From: Sphingobium aromaticiconvertens
GTDB taxonomy: Bacteria; Pseudomonadota; Alphaproteobacteria; Sphingomonadales; Sphingomonadaceae
DNA: 64,000 nt
Assembly: GCF_037154075.1 (NCBI RefSeq)
Contig: NZ_JBANRJ010000001.1
Coordinates: 3,033,501-3,097,500 of the forward strand
Direction of reading: 5' to 3'
The notes beneath the pieces are model-generated. The model worked only from the letters and a program-made list of their open reading frames with translations, had not been told where the DNA came from and did no database searches. Shown piece by piece: positions 8,475 to 17,811 of this stretch (its first letter is position 1; every line of letters starts with the position of its first letter). The position numbers were made by a program, and so were the translations under genes.

Positions 8475-9802
8475 ACGGCTTGGTCATCTCAGATCCCGAT
8501 GACCAGTGGCCGGACAACTACCGGGCGGGAACCGCCTGGTGGTCGGTCGCCATACTCATGATCTTCCAGATCGTTTCGATGATCGATCGCCAGGTCATGT
8601 CGGTAATGATCCCGGAAATGCGGGCCGATCTGGACCTTAATGATTTCCAGATCAGCATGGTCCAGGGGTTGGCCTTCGCGCTTTTCTATGGCGCGATGGG
8701 GTTGGTGATAGGCGGCATGGTCGACCGTTATTCCCGGCGAAAGATCATGTTCGCCGGTATCTTCATCTGGTCCCTCGCCGCCGCCGGAACGGGGCTGGCG
8801 CGCAATTATGGTCAATTATTTGCCGGACGCCTGCTCGTGGGTTTCGGGGAAGCCGCCATCGCGCCCGCCGGCCAGTCATTGCTTTCCTCCATCTTCCCAC
8901 GCCACCGACTGACCACGCCCATGGTCTGTTTCACCGTGGCGGGCGTCATCGGCATCGCCCTTTCCTATGCCCTTGGCGGCCACTTGCTCGAACAATTTTC
9001 CGCCCGGCCGCTGGGCGGCCCGCTGTCCGGCCTTGCGCCATGGCGGCAAGTTCTCATCGTGACGGGGTTGCCGGGTGTTTTCATCGCCTTTCTGGCCTTT
9101 GCCATTCGGGATCCCATCCGGCGCAGCGCGACCGCACATCGACCTCAGAAAGTGGGCTGGACAGCTTTTTTCGACCATATCCGCGCTCACCCGCGCCTGA
9201 TGATCGGGATGATCCTTGGCTCCGCGATCATGGCGATGGCGATCCAGGGCACGATGGTATGGGCGCCAACCTATGCCCGCCGCGTCCTGCATGTCAGTCC
9301 AGGGGAAATCGGAACGATGATGTCCGTCGCCGTAGCATTGGGCGGGATCGTGGGCGGCTTGACATTGGGCCTGTTCATCGACCGCCAGTTTGCCCGCGGC
9401 ATGCGTGACATTGCCCTGCGCGTCCTGCCCTTTTTCTGCCTCGCCATTCCCCCCTTTCTGGCCGCCGCCTTCGCCATCGGCAATTTCACGCTGCTGTTTG
9501 CCGCGATCACGGTGATGATGATGACGATGGGCGCCAGTTTCGGTCCGGCCATGGCAGCGGTCCAGATGATTTCGCCACCGGAAATGCGCGGCCGCTTTGC
9601 CGCCCTGATGGTGCTCGCATCCAATCTGTGCGGTTATGCGCTGGGTCCGATGTTCATCGGCCTGCTCACCGACTATGTTTTTGGCGATCCGATGAAGATC
9701 GGCCTTGCCATCATCACCTGCCTGTTGACCGCCGGCCCGATCAGCGCATGGCTGGTATGGTCCGCGCGCGCAGCCTTCCTGCATCGGCTGGATGCAGCAT
9801 GA
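8471..9802 (+). CDS. MFS transporter
   Basis: Inner-membrane secondary transporter of 443 aa with about 12 predicted membrane segments. The N-terminal region (DRQVMSVMIPEMRADL, then ISMVQGLAFALFYG) and the loop MVDRYSRRKIM are characteristic of spinster-like or aromatic-acid/hexuronate-type MFS proteins. It overlaps the ALDH gene by 4 bases (ATGA). The location within a dehydrogenase-ligase operon suggests import of the compound that these enzymes oxidise, or export of a product. Confidence 0.88.
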   Translation: MNGLVISDPDDQWPDNYRAGTAWWSVAILMIFQIVSMIDRQVMSVMIPEMRADLDLNDFQISMVQGLAFALFYGAMGLVIGGMVDRYSRRKIMFAGIFIWSLAAAGTGLARNYGQLFAGRLLVGFGEAAIAPAGQSLLSSIFPRHRLTTPMVCFTVAGVIGIALSYALGGHLLEQFSARPLGGPLSGLAPWRQVLIVTGLPGVFIAFLAFAIRDPIRRSATAHRPQKVGWTAFFDHIRAHPRLMIGMILGSAIMAMAIQGTMVWAPTYARRVLHVSPGEIGTMMSVAVALGGIVGGLTLGLFIDRQFARGMRDIALRVLPFFCLAIPPFLAAAFAIGNFTLLFAAITVMMMTMGASFGPAMAAVQMISPPEMRGRFAALMVLASNLCGYALGPMFIGLLTDYVFGDPMKIGLAIITCLLTAGPISAWLVWSARAAFLHRLDAA

Positions 9803-9934
9803 TCCCCTCGTTTCATCACAACTGCGTTCATATCGCACCGGCTCCATCGCACAGATGCAGTGCCGCCACAGCCACGCTACGACGATGGCGGCCTCACGCC
9901 ACAGCAGTTCCGGCCTTTCTGGAAGAAAACGATC

Positions 9935-11509
9935 ATGACCATGACTATCCCTGCCCTGATGCGCGATGCAGCGGCACGATATGGGGATCGCGCGGCGCTG
10001 GTATCGCATGCCGATGGTGCAATGAGTTTTCGCGATCTCGACCGGCAGGCTGATCTTGTCGCCATGGCACTCTTGGCCGACGGCGCGCAACCGGGCGACC
10101 ATGCAGCCATCTGGGCACCCAATATGTGGGAATGGGTGGCGGTCGCGATTGGTATCCAGCGGGCCGCAGGGGTGATGGTGCCACTCAACACACGGCTCAA
10201 GGGTGGCGAGGTCGCCGACATCATCCGGCGCGGCAAGATCAAACGCCTGTTTTCCATCGGTACGTTTCTTGGCCGATATTATCCGCATATGCTGCGCGAT
10301 GAAGCCATGCCCGACCTGCACCGTCGCATCGTCCTGCGTGCGACCCCGGACGAACTGGGGCCGGACGATATGCGCTGGGAAGATTTCATAACAACGGCCC
10401 AGAACACCAGCAATGCACAATTGGCGGAGCGGGAGGCCATGGTCAAACCCGACACGCTGGCCGACATCATGTTCACGTCCGGCACCACCGGTGCGCCCAA
10501 GGGCGCTCTGTTCGACCATCGCCGATCGCTGGGCGGTGGGCGCGCTTGGGTGGACATCTCCCGCCAGACGGCCGACGACCGCTATTGCGTGTTCGGACCT
10601 TTCTCGCACAACGCATCCTACAAGGCTGGCTGGGTCGCGGGTCTGATGAGCGGCAGCACCATCTACTGGCCGGAAGCTTATGATGCAGTCTCCATCCTGG
10701 ACCTGATCGCACATAATCGCATTTCAGTGATGCCCGCCCCGCCAACCGTTTTTCAGGAGGTTCTGGCCCACCCCAACTGGCGGGACTGGGATTTGTCCAG
10801 CTACCGCTTCCTGTCGACCGGTGCGACCGTGGTGCCGATCGATCTGATGAAGCGATTGCAGGCCGAAACCAGCATCGCGGAGATTACGACCGGCTATGGC
10901 ATGACCGAATGCTGCGGTTCGGCCACGCATACCCGGCCCGGCGATCCCATGGAGCGCGTAGCCTATACCGTCGGGACGGCGCTGCCCGGCACTGAAATTC
11001 GTGTCGCCGGCCCTGACGGCGCGGTCTTGCAGGTCGGCGAACCAGGTGAAATATTGATCCGCGACGACAAGCTGCTGATCGAATATCTCGACAATCCGCA
11101 AGCCACCCGCGCCACGCTCGACACGGACGGATGGCTCCATACGGGCGATGTCGGCTATCTCGACGCGGACGGCTATCTGAAGCTCACAGATCGCCTGAAG
11201 GACATGTATATCGTCGGCGGCTTCAACGTCTATCCCGCTGAGATCGAGAAGCAGATGACCGGCCTGCCGGGTATCCACCAGTCTGCGATCGTCGGTGTAG
11301 CCGACCAGCGGTTGGGCGAAGTCGGTCATGCCTTCATCGTCCGCTCGAAAGGGTCGACCATCACTGCGGAGGAGGTCATTGCCTGGAGCAAGGCCAACCT
11401 TGCCAATTACAAGGTGCCCCGCGGCATCACCTTCCTGGACGAACTGCCGATGAATTCCACCGGCAAGGTGATTAAATATGTACTTAAGGACCTGCTCGCA
11501 CAGGCCTGA
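9935..11509 (+). CDS. AMP-forming acyl-CoA synthetase
   Basis: ANL-superfamily ligase of 524 aa that would activate a carboxylic acid with ATP and CoA. The P-loop is FTSGTTGAPKG, the A5 motif is GYGMTECCG, and the hinge region reads DGWLHTGDVGYLDADG then DRLKDMYIVGGFNVYP. The catalytic Lys lies in NSTGKVIKY at the C-terminus. I chose the ATG at 9935 because GGAAGA lies 8 bases upstream. An upstream ATG at 9860 would add 25 non-family residues. It is the last gene of the SDR-ALDH-MFS operon. A second ligase is encoded at 39391-40866. Confidence 0.9.
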   Translation: MTMTIPALMRDAAARYGDRAALVSHADGAMSFRDLDRQADLVAMALLADGAQPGDHAAIWAPNMWEWVAVAIGIQRAAGVMVPLNTRLKGGEVADIIRRGKIKRLFSIGTFLGRYYPHMLRDEAMPDLHRRIVLRATPDELGPDDMRWEDFITTAQNTSNAQLAEREAMVKPDTLADIMFTSGTTGAPKGALFDHRRSLGGGRAWVDISRQTADDRYCVFGPFSHNASYKAGWVAGLMSGSTIYWPEAYDAVSILDLIAHNRISVMPAPPTVFQEVLAHPNWRDWDLSSYRFLSTGATVVPIDLMKRLQAETSIAEITTGYGMTECCGSATHTRPGDPMERVAYTVGTALPGTEIRVAGPDGAVLQVGEPGEILIRDDKLLIEYLDNPQATRATLDTDGWLHTGDVGYLDADGYLKLTDRLKDMYIVGGFNVYPAEIEKQMTGLPGIHQSAIVGVADQRLGEVGHAFIVRSKGSTITAEEVIAWSKANLANYKVPRGITFLDELPMNSTGKVIKYVLKDLLAQA

Positions 11510-11518
11510 TCGAAAGGA

Positions 11519-11547
11519 GGGGGCGGAGCGCGAAACGCCTTCGCCCC
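11519..11547. terminator. Hairpin between convergent genes
   Basis: GGGGCG at 11520-11525 pairs with CGCCCC at 11542-11547, with an inner GCG/CGC pair and a CGAAA-type loop. It sits between the convergent acyl-CoA ligase and hydrolase-family genes. There is no clear T run, so termination efficiency is uncertain. Confidence 0.4.
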
Positions 11548-11553
11548 ACTCGT

Positions 11554-12396
11554 TCAATTCGCGGGTTCAGCGCTCTTTTCATACTGGCGCAGATATTCGA
11601 ACAGCCCGACAGGTGTCGGCTTGCGGCCTGGATTGTACCAGGGCAGGAAATTCTTGAGCAACTGGGGGAAGAATACGCCCAGTTGGAATTTTTTCAGCGC
11701 CTTGACGTCTGCGTCCAACTGCACCTTCGCCGCCTCGCTCATATGCGCGCGGTCCTGATCGATCAGATACTGGAACATCCGCGCCATATAGCCCTGCAGA
11801 TGCATCATGGCATAGACGCAGCCATAGATCCGGTAAAAATAGCCGTTCCAGATCTTGCCCCACAAGCCCCGGCTGTAGAGCGCGTGATAAATCCGAAAAC
11901 AGACTTCGCGATGCTCGAATTCTTCGGCCATGTGCCATTTCCATAGCGCCACCGCATTTTCGTCCGCGCCTTCCAGCAGATGATCCATCTTTCCGAACCA
12001 AATCCCACCCTGCACCGCACCAAGCGATTCAAAACCATCCGCATAGGCGAGCATGAATTTGAGCGAACGATTTTTGAAGAAGCCGTCCAGATCGTCCGCC
12101 AACTGCTTTTCAAATTCGGCCAAACGTGGATAGCCCTGCGCAGCGATCACCTTGTTGAACATGCGATGCTGCCGGAAATGTTGGGATTCCTGGCCGATGA
12201 ATGCCGTCATCTCGGTATCCAGTTCGACCTTCCCCGCTGGCAGCTTGTCCTTCGCGCGTTGCAGCACCTTGATCAGCCAGGGTTCAACCGGCGCGGGGAT
12301 GATCGACGTCGCATTCTGGTGCTGGGCGAAGGCGATATTCGGCGCCCAATGCGCTCGAATTTTCGAATAGTCGATACGCGGATACCGCACGATCAT
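11554..12396 (-). CDS. Predicted metal-dependent hydrolase (ferritin-like, PF10118 type)
   Basis: Protein of 280 aa matching the family annotated as predicted metal-dependent hydrolase. Likely metal ligands are visible in the helices: FIGQESQHFRQH at residues of about 67-78 and AEEFEHREVCFRIYH at about 165-180. This Glu/His pattern looks like a di-iron helical bundle rather than a classical hydrolase, and the biochemical role of the family is unsettled. It is transcribed alone, convergent with the acyl-CoA ligase. Relatives often sit among lipid or sterol catabolic genes. Confidence 0.7.
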   Translation of the reverse strand: MIVRYPRIDYSKIRAHWAPNIAFAQHQNATSIIPAPVEPWLIKVLQRAKDKLPAGKVELDTEMTAFIGQESQHFRQHRMFNKVIAAQGYPRLAEFEKQLADDLDGFFKNRSLKFMLAYADGFESLGAVQGGIWFGKMDHLLEGADENAVALWKWHMAEEFEHREVCFRIYHALYSRGLWGKIWNGYFYRIYGCVYAMMHLQGYMARMFQYLIDQDRAHMSEAAKVQLDADVKALKKFQLGVFFPQLLKNFLPWYNPGRKPTPVGLFEYLRQYEKSAEPAN

Positions 12397-12572
12397 CGCC
12401 CTGTCTCACTCAGCTTCTGCTTTACGATACGGCCTCGTACCATCCGCTGGCCAAACTGTCATCGCGCCCCGCAACGCCCATCATGGCTGTGATGGGTTGC
12501 GCAGCCGTTTCGCGGACCGCCCCCGGCGCGATAAGAACAGGCCTGATCACGACCTGATCACAAGGAGAGGCC

Positions 12573-13679
12573 ATGACACCGGAACCCTTTCGCATAGACG
12601 TGCCCCAGGCTGTGCTCGACCGCATCCAGACGAAGCTGACCGATACGCGTATCGGCTATATGCCGGATGATCCGGACCAGTGGCAATATGGCATGGATGC
12701 CCGCTATCTGGCGGAACTGGTCGACTATTGGCGCACGGACTATGATTGGCGCGCGGAAGAGGAGAAGCTGAACCGCTGGCCGCAATATAGGGCCGACGTC
12801 GACGGCATTCCCATCCACTTCTACCATGTGCGCGGAGACGCCGACCGCCGCCCCATCCCGATCCTGCTTACCCATGGCTGGCCCGGCTCCGTGCTGGAGT
12901 TTCAGGAGGTTATGCCCCGCCTTGTGCAAGCCGGCTTCTCGCTCGTGATCCCCTCGCTCCCCGGTCATGGCTGGTCTGGGCGTCCGCCCCGGCCGATCGG
13001 TCCGGCGCGGGTCGCGGCACTATGGCGCAGCTTGATGGTCGATGTGCTGGGCTATCCACGCTTCTTCGCGCAGGGGGGCGACTGGGGATCGGCCGTAACG
13101 ACACAATTGGGCATCAGCCATGTCGATGTCGTCGCCGCCATCCATCTCAATTTCTTCATGCCGCCCCCGCCCGGCCCGGATGCCGATGCGGAATTGCTCG
13201 CTTATTGGGGGGCCGTGGGCAAGCTGATGGAAGCCGAAAGCGGCTATCAGCACGAACATGCCACCAAGCCGCAGACCATTGGCCTCGCCCTGCATGACAA
13301 TCCGGTCGGCTGGGCCGCGTGGGTGGTGGAGAAATTCTGGCGCTGGGGCGACACGGGCGGCGACATCGAAAGCCGGTTCAGCAAGGATCATCTGATCACC
13401 AATCTGATGACCTATCTGGTCACGGATTCGGTCATGTCCTCCATCTGGATGTATAACGGCCTTGGCAGCGACGCGATGGCGCCGGGGCCAGTGCCTGTCC
13501 CGACCGCCCTTGCCCATTTTCCGGGCGAATTTTATCCCATGCCCAGCCGTGCCTTGGCGGAGCGGCAATATGCCGTCGCACGCATGACGACGATGAAAGC
13601 TGGCGGCCATTTCGCAGCGATGGAGGAACCCCAGGCCTTTGCCGAAGACGTCATCGCTTTCTTCGAGTCAATGGCATGA
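12573..13679 (+). CDS. Epoxide hydrolase (EHN-type alpha/beta hydrolase)
   Basis: Alpha/beta-hydrolase fold enzyme of 368 aa with the N-terminal EHN domain (residues of about 1-95). The oxyanion-hole HGWPGS is at 101-106 and the nucleophile Asp170 lies in GGDWGSAV. The lid segment TKPQTIGLALHDNPVGWAAW and the catalytic His in AGGHFAAMEEP complete the family pattern. It would open an epoxide to a diol. An AAGGAGAGG ribosome binding site precedes the start. The stop overlaps the ATG of the next gene (ATGA), so it heads a three-gene operon. Confidence 0.9.
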   Translation: MTPEPFRIDVPQAVLDRIQTKLTDTRIGYMPDDPDQWQYGMDARYLAELVDYWRTDYDWRAEEEKLNRWPQYRADVDGIPIHFYHVRGDADRRPIPILLTHGWPGSVLEFQEVMPRLVQAGFSLVIPSLPGHGWSGRPPRPIGPARVAALWRSLMVDVLGYPRFFAQGGDWGSAVTTQLGISHVDVVAAIHLNFFMPPPPGPDADAELLAYWGAVGKLMEAESGYQHEHATKPQTIGLALHDNPVGWAAWVVEKFWRWGDTGGDIESRFSKDHLITNLMTYLVTDSVMSSIWMYNGLGSDAMAPGPVPVPTALAHFPGEFYPMPSRALAERQYAVARMTTMKAGGHFAAMEEPQAFAEDVIAFFESMA

Positions 13680-14402
13680 ACGAAACCCTGATCATCGAAG
13701 AGCCAAGCGCCAATGTCATGCTGCTGACGCTCGATCGTCCCGCACAGCGCAATGCCATTGATCTGGCGCTCCTCGACGCTCTGTCGGATGCATTCCAGCG
13801 GTTCGACAGCGAAAACCGATGGCGCGTCGCGATCCTGACGGGAACGGCGCCCGCCTTCTGCGCGGGTCTTGACCTCAAGACCTTTTCTGCGCCCGACGCT
13901 CCACGTCATCGAGTGACCGCGCTGATCCAGAGTGTCCCGCAGCTTGCCAAGCCGATCATCGCCGCAGTGGGAGGCGCGGCCTATACAGGTGGCCTGGAAC
14001 TGGCGCTGGGATGCGATTTCATCCTGGCCAGCGAGGGCCGATACCCATGCCCGGATCGGCGCGCTGTCAGGGAGCGGCATGGGATCGCAACTCCCCCATG
14101 CAGTGGGCACCCGCTTTGCCAGACAGATGATGCTGAGCAGCCAGCCGATTGATGCGGCGTCGGCGCTACGCGTGGGGCTGATCAACGAACTGCTGCCAGC
14201 CGATCGCCTGCTTCCCCGCGCAATCGAGGTAGCGACGGCAATGGCGGCTCATGATCCCGGCCTGATCCGCATTGTAAAGGGCGTGCTCGATCGTGGATCG
14301 CGGACCACACTGGGCGAGGCCATGGATATCGAAGCCGAGGCACTGCTACGGCGCAAAGCCGAAGGGGCCATGGCATGGACCACTCTTCCGGTGCGCGAAT
14401 GA
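13676..14402 (+). pseudogene. Enoyl-CoA hydratase/isomerase gene with a +1 frameshift
   Basis: Two overlapping reading frames together make one crotonase. The first frame gives residues 1 to about 122, up to GCDFILASEGR, with the oxyanion signature FCAGLDLKTFS. The second frame continues from about 14047 with ARIGALSGSGMGSQLPHAVG to the natural C-terminus. Removing one C from the CCC run at 14044-14046 joins them as EGRYHARIGA. The start overlaps the epoxide hydrolase stop (ATGA) and the stop overlaps the next start (ATGA), so the gene was an integral operon member. Either it is a recent pseudogene or the C run holds a sequencing error. Confidence 0.8.
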
Positions 14403-15319
14403 CAGGGGCCGCGATGGAAACGGTAGCGACTGGATTGCTGATCCCGGAAGGACCAGTGGCGCTATCGGATGGCTCCGTCCTCATCGTCGAGGTAGGATCG
14501 GGGCGGATCAGCCGCATTCAGCCTGACGGCGCATTACGGCTGATCGCGCAGATCGATGGTGGTCCCAATGGCACCGCAATCGGCCCGGATGGCGCGGCCT
14601 ATATCTGTAACAACGGCGGTGGTTTTGCGTGCGATCTGGTCGATGGCCTGCTGCGCATCACATTCGCACCAGAACGTTATGTGGGCGGATCGATCCAGCG
14701 CCTGGATCTGCAAAGCGGCGCCGTCACAACCCTTTACACAGCCTGCGACAACATGCCGCTGCGCGCGCCAAATGATCTTGTCTTCGATCCCGATGGCGGC
14801 TTGTGGTTTACCGATCACGGGACCAGCGCGCCGGATAGCAAGAGCTATGGCGGCCTTTACCATGCCCGCGCCGATGGCAGCATGATCCGTCAGGTCCGCA
14901 CAAATCTTCTGTCGCCCAACGGCATTGGCCTGTCGCCCGATGGCCGCTTGCTTTACTGGGCCGATACGCTGACGGCCCGACTATGGCGCGCAGAGATTAT
15001 CGCGCCGGGTGAACTGGCCGATTATGGACATGCACCGGGCGAATTGGTCGCGAGCGTTCCCGGCCATGTCATGCTGGACAGCCTGGCGGTCGAAGCGGAT
15101 GGCCGGATCTGCATCAGTTCGATCATCCATGGCGGCATCACCATAATCGATCCGCAGACTGGCACCTGCACGCATGTACCGGTCGAGGGTCATATGGTGA
15201 CGAATATCTGCTTTGGCGGCGCCGATGGTCGTGATGTCTGGATCACGGCCGCAGGCACTGGCCGGCTGCTGCGGGGACGCTGGCCAAGGCCGGGACTGAA
15301 ACTGGCTTTCGATGCCTGA
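14399..15319 (+). CDS. SMP-30/gluconolactonase-like beta-propeller hydrolase
   Basis: Protein of 306 aa, SMP-30/LRE family, expected to hydrolyse a lactone or related ester using one divalent metal. The N-terminal metal Glu lies in LLIPEGPVAL. NDLVFDPDGGLWFTDHG and LLSPNGIGLSPDGRLLYWAD supply the typical Asn and Asp ligands. I chose the ATG at 14399 because it overlaps the stop of the preceding crotonase (ATGA). It is the last gene of the epoxide hydrolase operon, followed by a strong hairpin. A second SMP-30 gene at 42.5-43.4 kb is frameshifted. Confidence 0.85.
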   Translation: MTGAAMETVATGLLIPEGPVALSDGSVLIVEVGSGRISRIQPDGALRLIAQIDGGPNGTAIGPDGAAYICNNGGGFACDLVDGLLRITFAPERYVGGSIQRLDLQSGAVTTLYTACDNMPLRAPNDLVFDPDGGLWFTDHGTSAPDSKSYGGLYHARADGSMIRQVRTNLLSPNGIGLSPDGRLLYWADTLTARLWRAEIIAPGELADYGHAPGELVASVPGHVMLDSLAVEADGRICISSIIHGGITIIDPQTGTCTHVPVEGHMVTNICFGGADGRDVWITAAGTGRLLRGRWPRPGLKLAFDA

Positions 15320-15345
15320 ATTGTCTTCAACATGACCACCCAAAA

Positions 15346-15378
15346 AAAGGGCCGGTGATCCGAAGATCCCGGCCCTTT
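15346..15378. terminator. Bidirectional intrinsic terminator
   Basis: AAAGGGCCGG at 15346-15355 pairs perfectly with CCGGCCCTTT at 15369-15378, flanked by an A run on the left and TTTCT on the right. It lies between the convergent SMP-30 and amidohydrolase genes and can serve both strands. Confidence 0.85.
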
Positions 15379-15405
15379 CTCCACATCCTGCTACATGGGG
15401 ATCAG

Positions 15406-16512
15406 TTAGATGCCCCAGAGGTCGGCCGCGTTCTGGCCCAGTACCTTGCGCGCAGACTCTTCGCCGATCTGGTCGAAGATGCCCTTCAGGATAACATCGG
15501 ACTTACCCATCACGCCTTCGGGGTGCGGATAGTCAGTGGACCACATCACGCGATCCGCCCCGATCCGACCGATATTCTCGATCGCTACGTCATCCTCCAT
15601 GAAGGTGGTGTAGCAGTTATTGTGCCAGTACCAGCTCGGCTTGTGCGCCAGCTTGGGCCGCAATTCGGTCGCATAATCGCGTGCGACCTTGTCGGCATTT
15701 TCCAGCGTACCCGGCACCCAGCTCGCGCCACCCTCGGTAAAGACGACCTTGAGATCGGGGAAGCGATCGAACACCCCTGAAAAGACGAGCTGTCCGAACA
15801 GCCCGGTAAAGGGCATCAGGTTGGCGTTGAGATTGGCGCCCAGCGAACCACGGCCGCTATAATGAAGATAGGCGCCGATGTGGAAAGATACCGGCAGGCC
15901 GCTTTCCTGGATGGCCTCCCACATCGGGTCCATGCTCAGGCTATTATAGCGCACACCCTTGGGATTTACCGGAATGTCGATCGCCTTGTAGCCCATGGCC
16001 TTCAGCTTCTGAAGATAATCCTTCGTCTGTTCCGGCCAGAGGAAGGTCGGCAGCAACGCGACCGGATAAAGACGCTCTGGCGCAGCGGCCTTCCATTCGG
16101 CGGCCCATTCATTGCATACGTCGACACAGCGGAACCATAATTCCTTGTCCGGCATGCGGATCAGGCTGTTGAGACGGCCATGATAAATGACGGCGGCGTC
16201 GATACCCTCGGCATCCATGTCTGCCAGACGCTTGTCCACATCCCAGAATCCTTCGCGACCCTCCGGAAATTCCGGCGGCAGGCCCGGCACATCATAGGAT
16301 TGGCCGTCGACCGTCAGATGGAAACCAGCTTCATCTTTCCAGAATTTGGGCGCGCGATCCTTGTCGGCGCCTTTCAACCGATCTTCCCACAGACCGGGCA
16401 CCTCGATCAAATGGTCATCGCTTGATATGACGCGCAGTCCATCCGGACGCTTCCATGCCGGCGCCGGAATCACTCGGTCCCGAGGCCACGGCGTGGCGGT
16501 GAAGCTATTCAT
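15406..16512 (-). CDS. Amidohydrolase-2 family metal-dependent hydrolase/decarboxylase
   Basis: TIM-barrel protein of 368 aa, related to the ACMSD/gamma-resorcylate decarboxylase group. The first metal motif is SSDDHLIEVP (D-x-H) near the N-terminus. The second metal region includes FHIGAYLHYSG, and the C-terminal metal Asp lies in VMWSTDYPHPEG. Members either hydrolyse C-N or C-C bonds or decarboxylate. I chose the ATG at 16512 because GGAAAGG lies 9 bases upstream. ATGs at 16518 and 16530 are too close to or overlap that site. It is a single-gene unit divergent from the TauD gene. Confidence 0.82.
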   Translation of the reverse strand: MNSFTATPWPRDRVIPAPAWKRPDGLRVISSDDHLIEVPGLWEDRLKGADKDRAPKFWKDEAGFHLTVDGQSYDVPGLPPEFPEGREGFWDVDKRLADMDAEGIDAAVIYHGRLNSLIRMPDKELWFRCVDVCNEWAAEWKAAAPERLYPVALLPTFLWPEQTKDYLQKLKAMGYKAIDIPVNPKGVRYNSLSMDPMWEAIQESGLPVSFHIGAYLHYSGRGSLGANLNANLMPFTGLFGQLVFSGVFDRFPDLKVVFTEGGASWVPGTLENADKVARDYATELRPKLAHKPSWYWHNNCYTTFMEDDVAIENIGRIGADRVMWSTDYPHPEGVMGKSDVILKGIFDQIGEESARKVLGQNAADLWGI

Positions 16513-16707
16513 TCTCATTTGCCTTTCCATGTCGAATTTCGTCGGGCGTCCGTCCCTGTCCCCCGTTACGGTGCCGGCCCTTCTCTCGATCTATAGCATG
16601 GCGATCCGCCAGCGCTCCGTTCCCGGCGCGGACGAGCCATCTCATCAGAAATCTGATGGATATGATTGACACCCCGGAAGCAGTTCGGGAAAAAGCAGGT
16701 CGATCTA

Positions 16708-16741
16708 TTGTTCAGGATTATTGAATAGTTTTTTTGAACAA
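16708..16741. promoter_or_regulatory. Inverted repeat TTGTTCA-N20-TGAACAA before the dioxygenase gene
   Basis: Seven-base perfect arms at 16708-16714 and 16735-16741 enclose an AT-rich centre, about 75 bases upstream of the TauD-family start. This is the only clear structure in the roughly 300-base divergent region 16513-16815. It is probably an operator for the dioxygenase or the divergent amidohydrolase. No regulator gene is adjacent. Confidence 0.4.
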
Positions 16742-16815
16742 AGCCGCATTCTGCGATCATTCGTCAAAGTATAGTCTGCGACATCATCGAAAGAGTGATT
16801 CAAAGGAGAGGATTA

Positions 16816-17802
16816 ATGATCGCCGATGAAAGCAGCATCAGTGGCATACGCGGCCTGAGGGTCCGCCCGCTTACCCATGGCTTTGGCGCAGAGATCGTGG
16901 GTGTCGATCTCAATCGACCGCTGGACGACGCCACCGCGACGGCCATCCGCGACATCTGGATCGAGGCCGGCCTGCTGCTGCTGCGCGGAAGCGGCCATGA
17001 CGATGAGGCACAGATGCGCCTCAGCCGTCTATTCGGCGAGATGGAGCCTGCGGCAACGGCCGACATGAACGATCCGGACAATCAATATATGATGACGCTC
17101 GCCTATGATCCCAGCGACCCGGCGCCCCGTTTTCAGAAGAACTATAATGTGGGCGGCATCGACCGCGCTGGCTGGCTTGGCTGGCATTGGGATCAGAGTT
17201 TCATGCCCACCATCGTGCGCGGCGCGGTACTGCGGATGGCAGAACCGGCGCAGAAAATGGGCGAAACCGGCTTCATCGACGCCATCGAAGCCTATGACCG
17301 CCTGCCTGAAGCCCTAAAGCAGCGGATCGAGGGGCTGGAGGTCGTCTATGAATTCAATCCCGACTTCTGCTCGGACCAATTCGGTTTCCCCAAGGATATA
17401 CGCGCCTTGCCGCTGGCGCATTCCACCAAAGCAGCAGGCTACGATTTTCCGCCGGTCGTCCACCCCATGGTGATCACGCAGATGGAAACGGGTCGCAAGG
17501 TTCTGAAACTGTCGCCGATGCACGCCCGCACCATATTGGGCATGGACAAGGCCAAAAGCGATGCGCTGCTGACCGAAATCGCCGATCATCTTGTTGATCC
17601 CGCCTTCGCCTACTTCCACAAATGGGAGAAGAACGACATGCTGGTGTGGGACAATTGGCGGCTTATCCACTCCGCCAATGGTGTGCCACTGGACTGCTCT
17701 CGTCTCGCACGCCGAACGACCATCATGGGCGACTATAAGGTCGGTCGGTATCTGGATCCCGCGCTCGATCGCAACCGGGCGGTCAAGCGTCTGGTCGATT
17801 GA
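16816..17802 (+). CDS. TauD/TfdA-family Fe(II)/2-oxoglutarate dioxygenase
   Basis: Non-haem iron dioxygenase of 328 aa that would hydroxylate or cleave a substrate while converting 2-oxoglutarate to succinate. The iron facial triad is visible: His124 and Asp126 in GWHWDQSF, and the distal His285 in RLIHSANG. The 2-oxoglutarate Arg lies in LARRTTIMG at about 299-300. I chose the ATG at 16816 because AAAGGAGAGG precedes it. An ATG at 16795 would place that site inside the gene. It is transcribed alone. TauD relatives act on sulfonates, alkyl sulfates, phenoxyacids or terpenoids, so the substrate is open. Confidence 0.88.
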   Translation: MIADESSISGIRGLRVRPLTHGFGAEIVGVDLNRPLDDATATAIRDIWIEAGLLLLRGSGHDDEAQMRLSRLFGEMEPAATADMNDPDNQYMMTLAYDPSDPAPRFQKNYNVGGIDRAGWLGWHWDQSFMPTIVRGAVLRMAEPAQKMGETGFIDAIEAYDRLPEALKQRIEGLEVVYEFNPDFCSDQFGFPKDIRALPLAHSTKAAGYDFPPVVHPMVITQMETGRKVLKLSPMHARTILGMDKAKSDALLTEIADHLVDPAFAYFHKWEKNDMLVWDNWRLIHSANGVPLDCSRLARRTTIMGDYKVGRYLDPALDRNRAVKRLVD

Positions 17803-17811
17803 TCCGCCCAA

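Noticed and set aside
8876..10714. A 612-codon open frame on the minus strand, antisense to the MFS and acyl-CoA ligase genes
   Set aside because: The plus strand encodes two clear full-length families here. The antisense protein is rich in His, Gln and Arg with no family features, a usual by-product of high GC at third codon positions.
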